Shown here: positions 1-9,201 of the stretch, in pieces
Layout: the number at the start of each line of letters is the position of its first letter
How positions within the stretch are numbered: position 1 is the stretch's first letter
Source: Dyadobacter crusticola DSM 16708
GTDB taxonomy: Bacteria > Bacteroidota > Bacteroidia > Cytophagales > Spirosomataceae
Length of the DNA: 64,000 bases
NCBI RefSeq assembly: GCF_000701505.1
Contig: NZ_JNJB01000013.1
Coordinates: 166,878-230,877, forward strand
Direction: 5' to 3'
Notes under the pieces: generated by a model
What the model saw: the letters and a program-made list of their open reading frames with translations, nothing else
Told to the model about the DNA's origin: nothing
The model's database searches: none
Program-made: the position numbers and the translations under genes

Positions 1-198
1 AAGACTAAAATCGGCTCCTCACTGGTGATTATGTCCATCGTTGGCGGCGCATTCTTTCCGGTGATCATGGGGCAGGTTTCGGATATTTCTTCTATCCAAA
101 CTGCCTACATTGTGCCTGCTGTTTGCTTTCTGGTAGTGCTCTATTTTGCCATTAAAAACAATTCGATCAAAAAAGTTACACTCGGGACTTCGCACTGA
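1..198 (+). CDS. C-terminal end of FucP-like MFS sugar:H+ symporter (partial)
   Basis: The frame is open from the first base and stops at TGA 196-198, so only the last 65 residues are present. They hold two hydrophobic segments, with GGAFFPVIMGQVSD and YIVPAVCF between and within them. This pattern is typical of the last two membrane helices of the FucP (L-fucose:proton symporter) family. An inner-membrane sugar importer is therefore the best reading. The next two genes are a fucose-dehydrogenase-like SDR and a zinc alcohol dehydrogenase, which fits a sugar catabolic cluster that begins upstream of the window. Which sugar is carried cannot be decided from the tail alone. Confidence 0.75.
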   Translation, partial: KTKIGSSLVIMSIVGGAFFPVIMGQVSDISSIQTAYIVPAVCFLVVLYFAIKNNSIKKVTLGTSH

Positions 199-234
199 TT
201 TACTAAAAAACATCAACCTGATTTGTTGAACAAT

Positions 235-1023
235 ATGGACTTACAACTTCAAGATAAAATCATAATCGTAACAGGCGGCGCCAAAGGAATCGGCGAAGGG
301 ATCGTCCAGGTTTTGGCAAAGGAAGGCGCCATTCCCGTGATAGTGGGGCGAAATTCAGAGGATAACCAGAAAGTGGTAGATGATCTCGCTTCCAAAGGAT
401 TTGTTTCCTTTCAGGTAGCTGCCGAGCTTACTCAGCCGGAAGAATCCGAAAACGCAGTTAATGCTGTTCTTGAAAAATACGGGCGAATTGATGGTTTGGT
501 TAACAATGCAGGTGTAAACGACGGCGTAGGTCTGGAAAATGGCGACTACAACAGCTTCATCGCTTCTTTGCATAAAAACGTTGTTCACTATTATCTCATG
601 GCGCACTATGCATTGCCTGCATTGAAGCAATCAAAAGGTGCAATCGTAAATATTACCTCAAAAACTGCCGATACGGGACAGGGAGGCACTTCGGCTTATG
701 CGGCTGCCAACGGTGGGAGGAATGCATTAACAAGAGAATGGGCCGTCGAACTGCTGAAATACGGGATCAGGGTAAATGCAGTGGTAGTGGCAGAATGCTG
801 GACGCCGCTTTATGAACGCTGGATTCAAACATTACCAAACCCTGCTGAAAAACTGGCTTCCATCACTGCGAATATTCCGCTCGAAAATAGGATGACAACT
901 GCCGAAGAAATTGCAAATACGACTGTATTCCTGCTTTCTGAACGTTCCAGCCACACAACCGGTCAGCTGATCTATGTAGATGGCGGCTATGTGCACCTGG
1001 ACCGCGCACTTGCTAATTCTTAA
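235..1023 (+). CDS. SDR family oxidoreductase, L-fucose dehydrogenase-like
   Basis: Classical short-chain dehydrogenase of 262 residues. It has the nucleotide-binding TGGAKGIG at residues 13-20, NNAG at 90-93, the active-site Ser in ITSK near 142, and Tyr155. It would oxidise a sugar or sugar acid with NAD(P)+ in the cytoplasm. The context (FucP-like transporter tail just upstream, zinc dehydrogenase 34 bases downstream) suggests L-fucose or a related deoxy sugar in the non-phosphorylated pathway. An in-frame TTG at 223 would add four residues; ATG 235 is preferred because homologues begin at MDLxLxDK. Odd point: the catalytic motif reads Y155-A-A-A-N159, so the usual Lys of YxxxK is Asn. Family assignment is firm, substrate is inferred. 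Confidence 0.85.
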   Translation: MDLQLQDKIIIVTGGAKGIGEGIVQVLAKEGAIPVIVGRNSEDNQKVVDDLASKGFVSFQVAAELTQPEESENAVNAVLEKYGRIDGLVNNAGVNDGVGLENGDYNSFIASLHKNVVHYYLMAHYALPALKQSKGAIVNITSKTADTGQGGTSAYAAANGGRNALTREWAVELLKYGIRVNAVVVAECWTPLYERWIQTLPNPAEKLASITANIPLENRMTTAEEIANTTVFLLSERSSHTTGQLIYVDGGYVHLDRALANS

Positions 1024-1057
1024 CCTTACTCATTTAAACTCAGCGGAACCTCGCGAA

Positions 1058-2071
1058 ATGAAAACACTTGTCTGCACTACACCCGGTCACTTCGAGTACC
1101 AGGACGCTTTGGAACCTGAAACCCCGCCGGGTTACTCGCTGATCCGCATCAGAAGAATAGGAATATGCGGAACCGATCTGCATGCTTTTGAAGGAACACA
1201 ACCTTTTTTTAACTATCCTAGAATCCTCGGTCACGAACTCGCCGGGGAAGTTGTCAGTACAGACCGCACCGACTTTTTGGTTGGCGAGGCTGTTACTTTC
1301 ATTCCTTATTTCAATTGCCAGAAATGCGTAGCCTGCCGGAATGGTAAGCCAAATTGCTGCACAACTTTGAAGGTTTCGGGTGTGCATATCGATGGCGGAA
1401 TGGTCGAGTACCTCCCTGTACCCTCCTACTCCCTGGTGCATGGTGACGGGCTCAGCTTCGACGAGCTCGCATTGGTGGAACCCCTGGCAATCGGTGCCCA
1501 CGGAGTGCGGCGGGCGCGTATACGGGAAGGTGAAAACGTGCTGGTAGTAGGCGCAGGACCAATTGGCTTGGGCACAATGGAATTTGCCAGAATAGCGGGC
1601 GGCAATGTGATTGCATTAGATATCAACGATGGCAGACTTGCATTTTGCCGCGAAAAAATCGGTGTATCGCACACTGTCAATGCATTGACTGACAACGTAC
1701 CTGATCAGTTAGCTGAAATTACAAACGGCGAAATGCCGACGGTGATCATTGACGCAACGGGAAGCCTGCGTGCAATTAACACTGCCTTTACTTATCTCGC
1801 ACATGGAGGCAGTTATGTGCTTGTAGGTTTGCAGAAGGGCGATATTACATTCAGCCACCCCGAGTTTCACAGGCGGGAAGCCACGTTAATGAGCAGCCGC
1901 AATGCGACCCGGGAAGATTTCGAGCATGTAATTAAAAACATAAAAAACGGGCAGGTTGACCCTAAAACGTACATTACCCACCGGGTGACTTTCGGCGAAG
2001 TGAAAGATACGTTCGAAAGCTGGCTTGATCCTGCGAATGGCGTGATCAAGGCGATGGCCGCACTGGACTAG
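1058..2071 (+). CDS. Zinc-dependent alcohol dehydrogenase (MDR family)
   Basis: Medium-chain dehydrogenase of 337 residues. Catalytic zinc ligands are Cys37 in GICGTD and His59-Glu60 in LGHE. The structural zinc site is C87-x2-C90-x2-C93-x7-C101. The Rossmann GAGPIG motif lies near residue 168. The family includes sorbitol, threonine, galactitol-phosphate and L-galactonate dehydrogenases. The gene follows the SDR gene after 34 bases, so co-transcription in the sugar cluster is likely, with oxidation of a sugar acid or polyol as the probable role. The frame is open upstream into the SDR gene, but ATG 1058 gives the normal family N-terminus (MKTLVC). The exact substrate cannot be read from sequence. 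Confidence 0.85.
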   Translation: MKTLVCTTPGHFEYQDALEPETPPGYSLIRIRRIGICGTDLHAFEGTQPFFNYPRILGHELAGEVVSTDRTDFLVGEAVTFIPYFNCQKCVACRNGKPNCCTTLKVSGVHIDGGMVEYLPVPSYSLVHGDGLSFDELALVEPLAIGAHGVRRARIREGENVLVVGAGPIGLGTMEFARIAGGNVIALDINDGRLAFCREKIGVSHTVNALTDNVPDQLAEITNGEMPTVIIDATGSLRAINTAFTYLAHGGSYVLVGLQKGDITFSHPEFHRREATLMSSRNATREDFEHVIKNIKNGQVDPKTYITHRVTFGEVKDTFESWLDPANGVIKAMAALD

Positions 2072-2132
2072 GCCAATTTTCCTGAAAAACACCTTACCGC
2101 GGTAATACTTTCAAGTTACCGGAGAAAAGCAG

Positions 2133-2161
2133 TTGAAATATTAAATCCCCTCGTAATTTTG
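2133..2161 (+). promoter_or_regulatory. Bacteroidota-type promoter of lepA
   Basis: TTG at 2133-2135 and TAATTTTG at 2154-2161 are separated by 18 bases. They match the TTG / TAnnTTTG consensus of the Bacteroidota primary sigma factor. Transcription would start near 2168, about 48 bases before the lepA ATG. Confidence 0.5.
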
Positions 2162-2215
2162 TGATTGCTTTGAACCGAGTTTGTACCGCAAAGCATTTGA
2201 ATAGTAACTATTTTC

Positions 2216-4003
2216 ATGAAGAAAATCCGTAATTTTTGCATTATTGCCCATATTGACCACGGCAAAAGTACGCTGGCCGACCGTCTGCTTGAATTTACCA
2301 AAACAGTAACACAGCGGGAAATGCAGGCGCAGCTGCTGGACAATATGGATCTGGAACGCGAACGAGGCATCACGATCAAGAGCCACGCGATCCAGATGAA
2401 CTACATTTACAAGGGAGAAGAGTACATCCTCAATCTGATCGACACGCCCGGGCACGTCGATTTTTCATACGAAGTATCCCGCTCCATTGCTGCCTGCGAA
2501 GGCGCATTGCTGCTTGTGGACGCATCACAAGGCACAGAGGCTCAGACCATATCCAACTTATACCTTGCGATCAATCACGATCTGGTCATTATTCCGGTCC
2601 TTAACAAGATTGACCTTCCGGGTGCAATGCCCGAAGAGATCAAAGACGAAATGGTGGACCTGCTTGACTGCAAACGGGAAGATATCATTCCTGCAAGCGG
2701 AAAAGAAGGGATCGGGATTGAAGATATCCTGAATGCAATTATTGAACGTATCCCAGCTCCCGTGGGCGACCCCGAAGCGCCTTTGCAAGCGCTGATCTTC
2801 GACTCCGTTTTCAATTCTTACCGCGGGATCGAAGTTATTTTCCGGGTGAAAAACGGAAGTATCAGGAAAGGCGACCGGGTTAAGTTCATGGCGACCGGCA
2901 AAGAATATATCGCCGACGAAATCGGCACGCTCGGGCTGGCTCAAATTCCAAAGCAGGTAGTGGAATGTGGCGACGTAGGCTACCTGATTTCAGGTATTAA
3001 AGTAGCCAAAGAAGTGAAGGTCGGTGATACTTTCACACATATCGACCGTCCTGCCAAAGAAGCTATTGTTGGGTTTTCAGAAGTAAAGCCAATGGTTTTC
3101 GCAGGTATTTACCCGGTAGATACGAGTGAATTCGAAGAACTTCGTGAAGCAATGGAAAAATTGCAGCTGAACGATGCGGCGCTTGTATGGGAGCCGGAAA
3201 CTTCTGCCGCATTGGGCTTCGGATTCCGTTGCGGCTTCCTTGGCATGCTTCACATGGAAATCGTCCAGGAAAGGCTGGAAAGGGAATTTGATATGACGGT
3301 GATCACAACCGTTCCTTCCGTGCAGTTCCGGGTAATCAATACAAAAGATAAGCTTCTGAACATCAGCGCACCTTCCGAGATGCCTGATCCTACTCAAATC
3401 AAGGTCATTGAAGAACCTTACATCAATGCACAGATCATCACGAAGTCGGACTATATCGGCCCGATATTGAACCTGTGTATGGATAAAAGGGGGATCCTGA
3501 AAAACCAGGTTTACCTCACTTCTGAGCGTGTGGAGCTGCAATTCCTGATCCCGCTGGCAGAAGTGGTATTTGACTTTTTCGATAAATTGAAGACCATTTC
3601 CCGCGGCTACGCTTCACTTGATTACGAACTGGCAGGTTACCAGGAGTCGGATATGGTGAAACTGGACGTGATGCTCAATGGCGAGCCGGTGGATGCATTA
3701 TCTGCCATTGTACACAGGTCGAAATCTTACGAATGGGGTAAAAAACTCTGCGAAAAACTGCGTGAGCTGATCCCGCGGCAGATGTTTGAAATTGCAATCC
3801 AGGCTGCGATCGGTCAGAAAATCATTGCGCGCGAAACTGTGAAGGCAATGCGTAAAGACGTACTGGCCAAGTGTTATGGTGGTGATATTTCAAGGAAACG
3901 TAAGCTGCTTGAAAAACAGAAAAAAGGAAAGAAACGCATGCGTCAGGTCGGCAGCGTAGAGATCCCGCAAGAGGCATTTATGGCTGTATTGAAGATCAAT
4001 TAA
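2216..4003 (+). CDS. lepA: Elongation factor 4 (LepA), ribosomal back-translocase GTPase
   Basis: Full-length translational GTPase of 595 residues, the normal size. G1 is AHIDHGKS near residues 11-18, G2 lies in RERGITI, G3 is DTPGHVDF and G4 is NKID. Domain II, the EF-G-like domains and the LepA-specific C-terminal domain (ending around [20 protein letters not shown]) follow in order. LepA binds ribosomes and promotes back-translocation or recovery of stalled complexes, mainly under ionic stress. It is single-cistron here, with its own promoter at 2133-2161 and a 114-base gap before the next gene. No irregularity seen. Confidence 0.98.
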   Translation: MKKIRNFCIIAHIDHGKSTLADRLLEFTKTVTQREMQAQLLDNMDLERERGITIKSHAIQMNYIYKGEEYILNLIDTPGHVDFSYEVSRSIAACEGALLLVDASQGTEAQTISNLYLAINHDLVIIPVLNKIDLPGAMPEEIKDEMVDLLDCKREDIIPASGKEGIGIEDILNAIIERIPAPVGDPEAPLQALIFDSVFNSYRGIEVIFRVKNGSIRKGDRVKFMATGKEYIADEIGTLGLAQIPKQVVECGDVGYLISGIKVAKEVKVGDTFTHIDRPAKEAIVGFSEVKPMVFAGIYPVDTSEFEELREAMEKLQLNDAALVWEPETSAALGFGFRCGFLGMLHMEIVQERLEREFDMTVITTVPSVQFRVINTKDKLLNISAPSEMPDPTQIKVIEEPYINAQIITKSDYIGPILNLCMDKRGILKNQVYLTSERVELQFLIPLAEVVFDFFDKLKTISRGYASLDYELAGYQESDMVKLDVMLNGEPVDALSAIVHRSKSYEWGKKLCEKLRELIPRQMFEIAIQAAIGQKIIARETVKAMRKDVLAKCYGGDISRKRKLLEKQKKGKKRMRQVGSVEIPQEAFMAVLKIN

Positions 4004-4059
4004 TACGTTCCGGGTTTTAGAATTATCTCAAAACTGGGTGCAGAATTGGCCTTTTATTG

Positions 4060-4067
4060 TAATTTTG
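4060..4067 (+). promoter_or_regulatory. Probable -7 element upstream of pdhC
   Basis: TAATTTTG matches TAnnTTTG and sits 51 bases before the E2 start codon. No TTG lies at the normal distance upstream, so only the -7 half is supported. Confidence 0.3.
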
Positions 4068-4117
4068 ACCTGAATCTAATTTAAGACCGAAGAAACTAAA
4101 ATACCTTAACGAGCGAT

Positions 4118-5824
4118 ATGGCAGAAGTAATTCGTATGCCCAAAATGAGCGACACCATGGAAGAGGGTGTTATCGCGGAATGGCACAAAAAAGTAGGTGA
4201 TAAAATAAAATCCGGCGATATCCTGGCTGAGGTAGAAACCGATAAGGCAACGATGGAGATGGAATCTTACTATGACGGTACGCTTCTCTACATTGGAGTT
4301 AATAAAGGTGATTCCGTGCCTGTTGACGGAGTTATGGCGGTTGTAGGAAACGAAGGTGAAGATTATAAATCGCTGCTTGAAGGTGGCAGCAATGGCGCTT
4401 CAAGCAACGGAAACGCCGCACCCAAAGAGGATACAAAACCAGCACCGGAAGCAGCCGCAATTGAAACTGTAACTCCGGAGCAGGAAGCTAAACAACCCGC
4501 TCCTGCCCCTGCAAATGCCCCTGCCGAGAAAATCAATGCCGCTGTTGTTCGCATGCCTAAAATGAGCGATACAATGGAAGAGGGAACTCTGGTTTCCTGG
4601 CAGAAGAAAGTGGGAGATAAAGTTAAATCCGGTGATATCCTGGCCGAAGTCGAAACCGACAAAGCCACTATGGAGCTCGAAGCATATGAAGACGGGACTT
4701 TGCTTTTCGTCGGGATCAAAGAAGGTGAATCAGTGCCGGTGGATGCGATTATTGCAGTAATCGGTGAAGAAGGTGCAAATGTAGATGCATTGATCGCCCG
4801 TGAAAACGGGGAAGCGCATGCTGCCGCCGAAAGCGCTCCTGCACAAGGAAATGCTGCTGCACCTGCTGGTGAGAAAGAAGCAGATAAATCCGTTTCAGTA
4901 GCAGACTCAGGTGACCGTATCAAAGCTTCGCCGCTTGCAAAGAGAATGGCGGATGAAAAAGGAATCAACCTGAGTCAGATCGAAGGCAGCGGTGATAATG
5001 GCAGGATTGTGAAACGGGATGTAGATGAGTTTAAGCCTGCTGCCAAGCAAGCTGCACCGGAAACTGCCTCAGCTGCTCCTGCTGAAAAACCAAAACAAGC
5101 TGAACAAACTGCACCGGCAGCAACCAGCGCACCTGCAACAGGCGACTTTACAGACACGCCGGTATCGCAAATGCGCAAAACAATTGCGCGCCGCCTGAGC
5201 GAAAGCTTGTTCACTGCGCCGCACTTCTATGTTACCATGGAAATCACAATGGACAAAGCCATGTCGCTTCGTCCGCAGCTGAATGAGGTAAGTCCTGCCA
5301 AGATCTCCTTTAATGATATGGTGATCAAAGCTTGTGCGGTTGCATTGAAACAACATCCTGCTGTCAACTCTGCCTGGCTGGGTGATAAAATCAGAAGATA
5401 TAATTATGTCAATGTAGGTGTTGCAGTAGCGGTAGACGAAGGTTTGCTCGTTCCTGTGGTACGTGACGCTGACAAAAAGACGCTTTCCGCAATTTCAACA
5501 GAAGTGAAAGACCTGGCTGGAAAAGCGAAGGATAAAAAATTGCAGCCGAAAGACTGGGAAGGAAACACATTCTCTGTATCCAACCTGGGTATGTTCGGAG
5601 TAGATGAATTTACTGCGATCATCAACCCGCCGGATTCTTGTATTCTCGCAGTAGGCGGAATCAAGAAGGTTGCTGCTTTCAAAGAAGATGGGACGGTTTA
5701 CCCGACCAACGTCATGAAAGTAACACTTTCTGCTGATCACCGCGTAGTGGACGGAGCTACCGCTGCGCAGTTCCTGCTAACGGTTAAAAAGTTGCTGGAA
5801 GAGCCGATGAGCATGCTGGTTTAA
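4118..5824 (+). CDS. pdhC: Pyruvate dehydrogenase complex E2, dihydrolipoamide acetyltransferase
   Basis: 568 residues with the standard E2 modular order. Two lipoyl domains carry ETDKATME with lipoylated Lys at about 43 and 182. Ala/Pro-rich linkers separate them from the E1/E3-binding domain (ASPLAKRMADEKGIN, around residue 270). The C-terminal acyltransferase domain has the catalytic DHRVVDGA near the end. The complex converts pyruvate, CoA and NAD+ to acetyl-CoA in the cytoplasm. E1 and E3 genes are not adjacent. Other 2-oxoacid dehydrogenase E2s are possible, but tandem lipoyl domains starting MAEVIRMPKMSDTMEEG are characteristic of the pyruvate enzyme in Bacteroidota. A hairpin terminator follows. 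Confidence 0.93.
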   Translation: MAEVIRMPKMSDTMEEGVIAEWHKKVGDKIKSGDILAEVETDKATMEMESYYDGTLLYIGVNKGDSVPVDGVMAVVGNEGEDYKSLLEGGSNGASSNGNAAPKEDTKPAPEAAAIETVTPEQEAKQPAPAPANAPAEKINAAVVRMPKMSDTMEEGTLVSWQKKVGDKVKSGDILAEVETDKATMELEAYEDGTLLFVGIKEGESVPVDAIIAVIGEEGANVDALIARENGEAHAAAESAPAQGNAAAPAGEKEADKSVSVADSGDRIKASPLAKRMADEKGINLSQIEGSGDNGRIVKRDVDEFKPAAKQAAPETASAAPAEKPKQAEQTAPAATSAPATGDFTDTPVSQMRKTIARRLSESLFTAPHFYVTMEITMDKAMSLRPQLNEVSPAKISFNDMVIKACAVALKQHPAVNSAWLGDKIRRYNYVNVGVAVAVDEGLLVPVVRDADKKTLSAISTEVKDLAGKAKDKKLQPKDWEGNTFSVSNLGMFGVDEFTAIINPPDSCILAVGGIKKVAAFKEDGTVYPTNVMKVTLSADHRVVDGATAAQFLLTVKKLLEEPMSMLV

Positions 5825-5859
5825 TGACAAAATCAGTTTATCAATATTAATAAATGCAC

Positions 5860-5895
5860 AAAGTGTCAGGCTAACCGGCCTGGCACTTTTGTTTT
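5860..5895 (+). terminator. Intrinsic terminator after pdhC
   Basis: Twelve-base stem 5860-5871 / 5878-5889 with one G-T pair and a six-base loop, followed by a T-rich run. It separates the E2 gene from hslV. Confidence 0.75.
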
Positions 5896-5935
5896 GAAGT
5901 ACTAACCAAATTCGAATTACTCAGAGCCAATATTC

Positions 5936-6475
5936 ATGGAGAAAATACACGCAACAACCGTACTTGGGGTTTTACATAATGGAACAGTTTCGCTGGGAGC
6001 AGACGGGCAGGCGACAATGGGGAATACAGTTGCCAAAGGCAATGTTAAAAAAATCAGAGTCTTGATGGGAGGAAAAATCCTGGCCGGCTTTGCAGGCTCC
6101 ACAGCCGACGCATTTACATTGATCGAGCGCTTTGAAGAAAAATTGAATGCATACGGCGGCAATATGAAACGCGCCGCTATTGAACTCGCGAAAGATTGGC
6201 GCACAGATCGTTACCTGAGAAAGTTGGAGGCGATGATGATCACTGCCAGCAAAGATGAAATCCTGGTTATCTCAGGAACTGGCGACGTATTGGAACCTGA
6301 AAATGGCATTGCGGCAATTGGTTCTGGTGGAAATTACGCATTATCCGCCGCGCAGGCATTGAAAAAACACGCGCCTCACCTTTCAGCCGGAGAAATGGTA
6401 AGAGAAGGGCTCACGGTTGCGGCCGATCTTTGTATTTATACCAACCACAATTTCGTGATCGAAGAAGTGAAGTAA
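5936..6475 (+). CDS. hslV: ATP-dependent protease proteolytic subunit HslV
   Basis: 179 residues of the HslV/ClpQ threonine peptidase family, which forms a double hexameric ring that partners with the HslU ATPase. The N-terminus [12 protein letters not shown] implies a six-residue propeptide and Thr7 as the catalytic N-terminal nucleophile of the mature subunit. Conserved [20 protein letters not shown] and [12 protein letters not shown] blocks are present. Length is normal for the family. hslU is not in the window, which is common in Bacteroidota. The gene is convergent with the glycosyltransferase at 6515. Confidence 0.96.
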   Translation: MEKIHATTVLGVLHNGTVSLGADGQATMGNTVAKGNVKKIRVLMGGKILAGFAGSTADAFTLIERFEEKLNAYGGNMKRAAIELAKDWRTDRYLRKLEAMMITASKDEILVISGTGDVLEPENGIAAIGSGGNYALSAAQALKKHAPHLSAGEMVREGLTVAADLCIYTNHNFVIEEVK

Positions 6476-6500
6476 ATGCGACCTTACTTAAGAAGACTGC

Positions 6501-6537
6501 GCTCAGCTGATAAACTATATATCCTTGTCAGCTGAGC
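6501..6537. terminator. Hairpin between convergent hslV and glycosyltransferase genes
   Basis: Perfect ten-base stem GCTCAGCTGA (6501-6510) with its complement at 6528-6537. It spans the stop codon of the minus-strand gene. There is no clear T-run on either strand, so terminator function is only probable. Confidence 0.35.
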
Positions 6538-7549
6538 CGGTTACAATCTTGTAAACCTTCTTAACCCTATGGGTCCATAGCGCTTGGAACTTGCCAAACT
6601 TCCCTTTTACCACCCTCAATTTTGCCAAACGCTTATAGCTCCGATCCAATGCAGCGTCTGTTCCATAGTTGGCTTTGAGGTATTCCAATGCATTCTGCTC
6701 GCTCAAATTATAGTTTTCTTCTTTGGAATAGGCGTGTATTCCCTGTCCGATCGGATTAAACTGTGAATGCGTAGCGTAATCTTCGAGGACAAAATGCTGA
6801 AAGCGGAATCCCTGGTTGACCATCTGGTGAAACCACCCTGTGCCTAAATCGGCAGTAAAGCCCCAATTCCCGCCAAAACAAACATTATCACCTTTCGGCA
6901 GCGTCGTTTTTCGGTACAGATCCAGGTTAATCATACAGGCATACTCATTGAGCCGGCACTCTGGCATCGGGTGAACACGACCTGTTTTCAAAATCCTAAT
7001 ATCCATTTCCTTCCGCGGCGTATTGTATTTTTCATGCAGCAATATCGCTTCTTCCTGCGTCGGAACATACTGCTCAAATTTGGAGCCGTGACAGAGGCCA
7101 GCGGAAAAGCCCGGGCAAGACCAGCACTGACCGATTGAACCAGTTCCAGCCACATTCGGGTCGCTGAATACAGGAAGCATTTCACCAATCATATCACGAC
7201 GGAAAACCATATCATTATGCATGATAAAGAGATAGTCACCTGTCGCATTTTCGAGTGCGTACTGGTAAGGAATCTGGTAACGATATGCGGTGTCGCGCCG
7301 GGTGCGCTCGTAGTCTAGATACCCGAGCTGGTAAAAGTGTTTGGGATAATACAGGTCAACTTCAATCAGCGGCGTAATCGTTTTAATCACATGGTAAACA
7401 TCCCCGAACTTGTCGAAAGGCTGCGACTTTTCTACGGTAATGTAAAGCTTTTTGATGTGCTGACCACTGAATTTAAGCAGCGAGAGTATGGAAATGATGG
7501 TTTGATAAGGCTTTCCGTAGTAAATGACGCAAACGTCAATTTTTTTCAT
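6515..7549 (-). CDS. GT-A type glycosyltransferase family protein
   Basis: 344 residues without signal peptide. The N-terminal half resembles GT2-like enzymes: hydrophobic start strand MKKIDVCVIYYGKPYQT, a long segment of alternating strands, and a DxD-like metal site in IMHNDMVF near residue 112. A Cys-rich stretch (GQCWSCPGFSAGLCHG) and conserved WGFTADLGTGWF follow. The C-terminus is basic (RVKKVYKIVTG). It probably adds a sugar to a cell-surface polymer or lipid. It precedes the carboxypeptidase gene on the same strand by 45 bases, which could place both in envelope biogenesis. Sugar donor and acceptor are unknown. Confidence 0.65.
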   Translation of the reverse strand: MKKIDVCVIYYGKPYQTIISILSLLKFSGQHIKKLYITVEKSQPFDKFGDVYHVIKTITPLIEVDLYYPKHFYQLGYLDYERTRRDTAYRYQIPYQYALENATGDYLFIMHNDMVFRRDMIGEMLPVFSDPNVAGTGSIGQCWSCPGFSAGLCHGSKFEQYVPTQEEAILLHEKYNTPRKEMDIRILKTGRVHPMPECRLNEYACMINLDLYRKTTLPKGDNVCFGGNWGFTADLGTGWFHQMVNQGFRFQHFVLEDYATHSQFNPIGQGIHAYSKEENYNLSEQNALEYLKANYGTDAALDRSYKRLAKLRVVKGKFGKFQALWTHRVKKVYKIVTGSADKDI

Positions 7550-7594
7550 CTTGTAACCGAGAGTTGAGCTAACCTACAAAGCTAGCAAGACTTC

Positions 7595-9061
7595 TCACAA
7601 CTGCGCCATTAAGACCATCATTTTTACAAGCTCCTCGGAAACAATGCGCTGGCTACCCGGCATGTACTTATTGGCAATAATTGCAAAGCTCATCAATGCG
7701 CCTGACTTCGTTGTAAAATAACCCGCGTATGCCCTTGTACCTTCGATTGAGCCGCTTTTCGCGTGTACATTCCCCGCAGCCCGAGTCCCTTTTGCCAGGT
7801 TTCTGACTGTACCGTTTTGTCCCAAAACCGCGATACTCTTGTAAAAATCGTTGAAGCTCGCTTCTTTGTTCGCGAGATTTAATATTTCGGTGAGGCTGCC
7901 CGCTGTAATGGAACCCGAGGGCGAAAGCCCGCTGCCATCTTTAATGTAAAATCCCCGGAGATCAGCTCCCTTTCCAGACCAGTAGCCTGTTACAGCCAGT
8001 GCGGCATTATCAAAATCCGACTTACCGGTAAGTCTTTTACCCGCCTGCTTTAAGAATGCGTCTGCAAAAAGGTTGATACTCCAAAAGTTCGTCTGCTGAC
8101 AAAGCTCCCGCAATGCAGGGGATTTATATTCATCCAAAACCTTTCTCTGATTGCCAGTCGCCACACCTGAAAATGGCGGACTTTGGTCGTAAATACGGAT
8201 TGCTGCATTGGCCAGTTCCGTTTTCAATGCAAATGCGGCATACTCGGCCGCGTTTGGAATTGAGCCTTTGACGGTGAAATTCGCTACGCCGGCAGGAACT
8301 GTTCCCGTGAGCACCACCTGATTCCCGAGCGGACTGGAATAGAGGATCGTTTTGTCGCCACTCCCCTTTTCGCCTGTAGTTACCCGGTTGGTGAATGTGA
8401 GATAGGGAATAGCCGGTTCAATGCCCAGAAAAGTTGCCGGGTCGCCCGGTTCCACGCCCGGCTTGAACTTTGCACGATATAGGTTTTCATTCAAATTAAG
8501 TCCCTGCACGCCTGCTCCGTAATAGTTTCCCATATCTCCCCAAATCCAAGTACTGGCTACGGTTGCATTGTCAAAAAACGATGCATCAGGAAGTACTTTT
8601 CCTTTAATATGCTTGATTCCGGTGTTTCTGACAGCTGCGGACCAGCGATTGATCAGCTCCGCGGATTTGAGAAAACCCGGAAACCTATCGCTGCCCAGCG
8701 AAGGGTCGCCCGTTCCGCGAATGTACAGGTTACCCAGCAGGGTATCTCCTTTGATCTGTCCGTCATGTTCAAGGAAAGTCTGGAATTTGTAATCGCCTCC
8801 AAAAACAGCCAGTACTGTGGCTGTGGACACGAGCTTCAAAGTCGACGCCGATGGTAGCGACATTTCCTGGTGCAGACCGAAAACAGGCGCTTTATCCCTG
8901 ACCGATTTAATGCTGATCGCCAGCGTTCCGCTCCGCATCATTTCGCTGTTCTGAAATTCCAGCGCTGCGTCACGCAGGTTGTTCAATGCGGTACTATCTA
9001 TTTTTTGACCAAAAACAACGGGACAGAAAAGGATAGCACACAGGAAAATACGCAGATTCAT
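7595..9061 (-). CDS. dacB: D-alanyl-D-alanine carboxypeptidase/endopeptidase, PBP4 family (S13)
   Basis: 488 residues with an N-terminal signal peptide (MNLRIFLCAILFCPVVFGQ). Serine acyl-enzyme motifs of family S13 are visible: S73-T-L-K76 in PSASTLKL, SxN as SINLF in the middle of the C-terminal half, and HAKSGSIEG as the KTG equivalent. The long insertion between SxxK and SxN is typical of PBP4-type low-molecular-weight penicillin-binding proteins. It acts in the periplasm and trims or cleaves peptidoglycan cross-links. It is divergent from the beta-CASP gene at 9202 and precedes the glycosyltransferase gene on the same strand. Confidence 0.92.
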   Translation of the reverse strand: MNLRIFLCAILFCPVVFGQKIDSTALNNLRDAALEFQNSEMMRSGTLAISIKSVRDKAPVFGLHQEMSLPSASTLKLVSTATVLAVFGGDYKFQTFLEHDGQIKGDTLLGNLYIRGTGDPSLGSDRFPGFLKSAELINRWSAAVRNTGIKHIKGKVLPDASFFDNATVASTWIWGDMGNYYGAGVQGLNLNENLYRAKFKPGVEPGDPATFLGIEPAIPYLTFTNRVTTGEKGSGDKTILYSSPLGNQVVLTGTVPAGVANFTVKGSIPNAAEYAAFALKTELANAAIRIYDQSPPFSGVATGNQRKVLDEYKSPALRELCQQTNFWSINLFADAFLKQAGKRLTGKSDFDNAALAVTGYWSGKGADLRGFYIKDGSGLSPSGSITAGSLTEILNLANKEASFNDFYKSIAVLGQNGTVRNLAKGTRAAGNVHAKSGSIEGTRAYAGYFTTKSGALMSFAIIANKYMPGSQRIVSEELVKMMVLMAQL

Positions 9062-9201
9062 AGTTATATATACAAGCTGTTGACAGGAGCAAAACTTTGG
9101 CCCAAGAATCTAAACTAATAAGTTAAGCCCAAATCTCAGCCCGATTTTTGGTACTTTTGTCGGATGCATGAAACCAAATTAGGTTTTCACCCCATTTTTA
9201 T

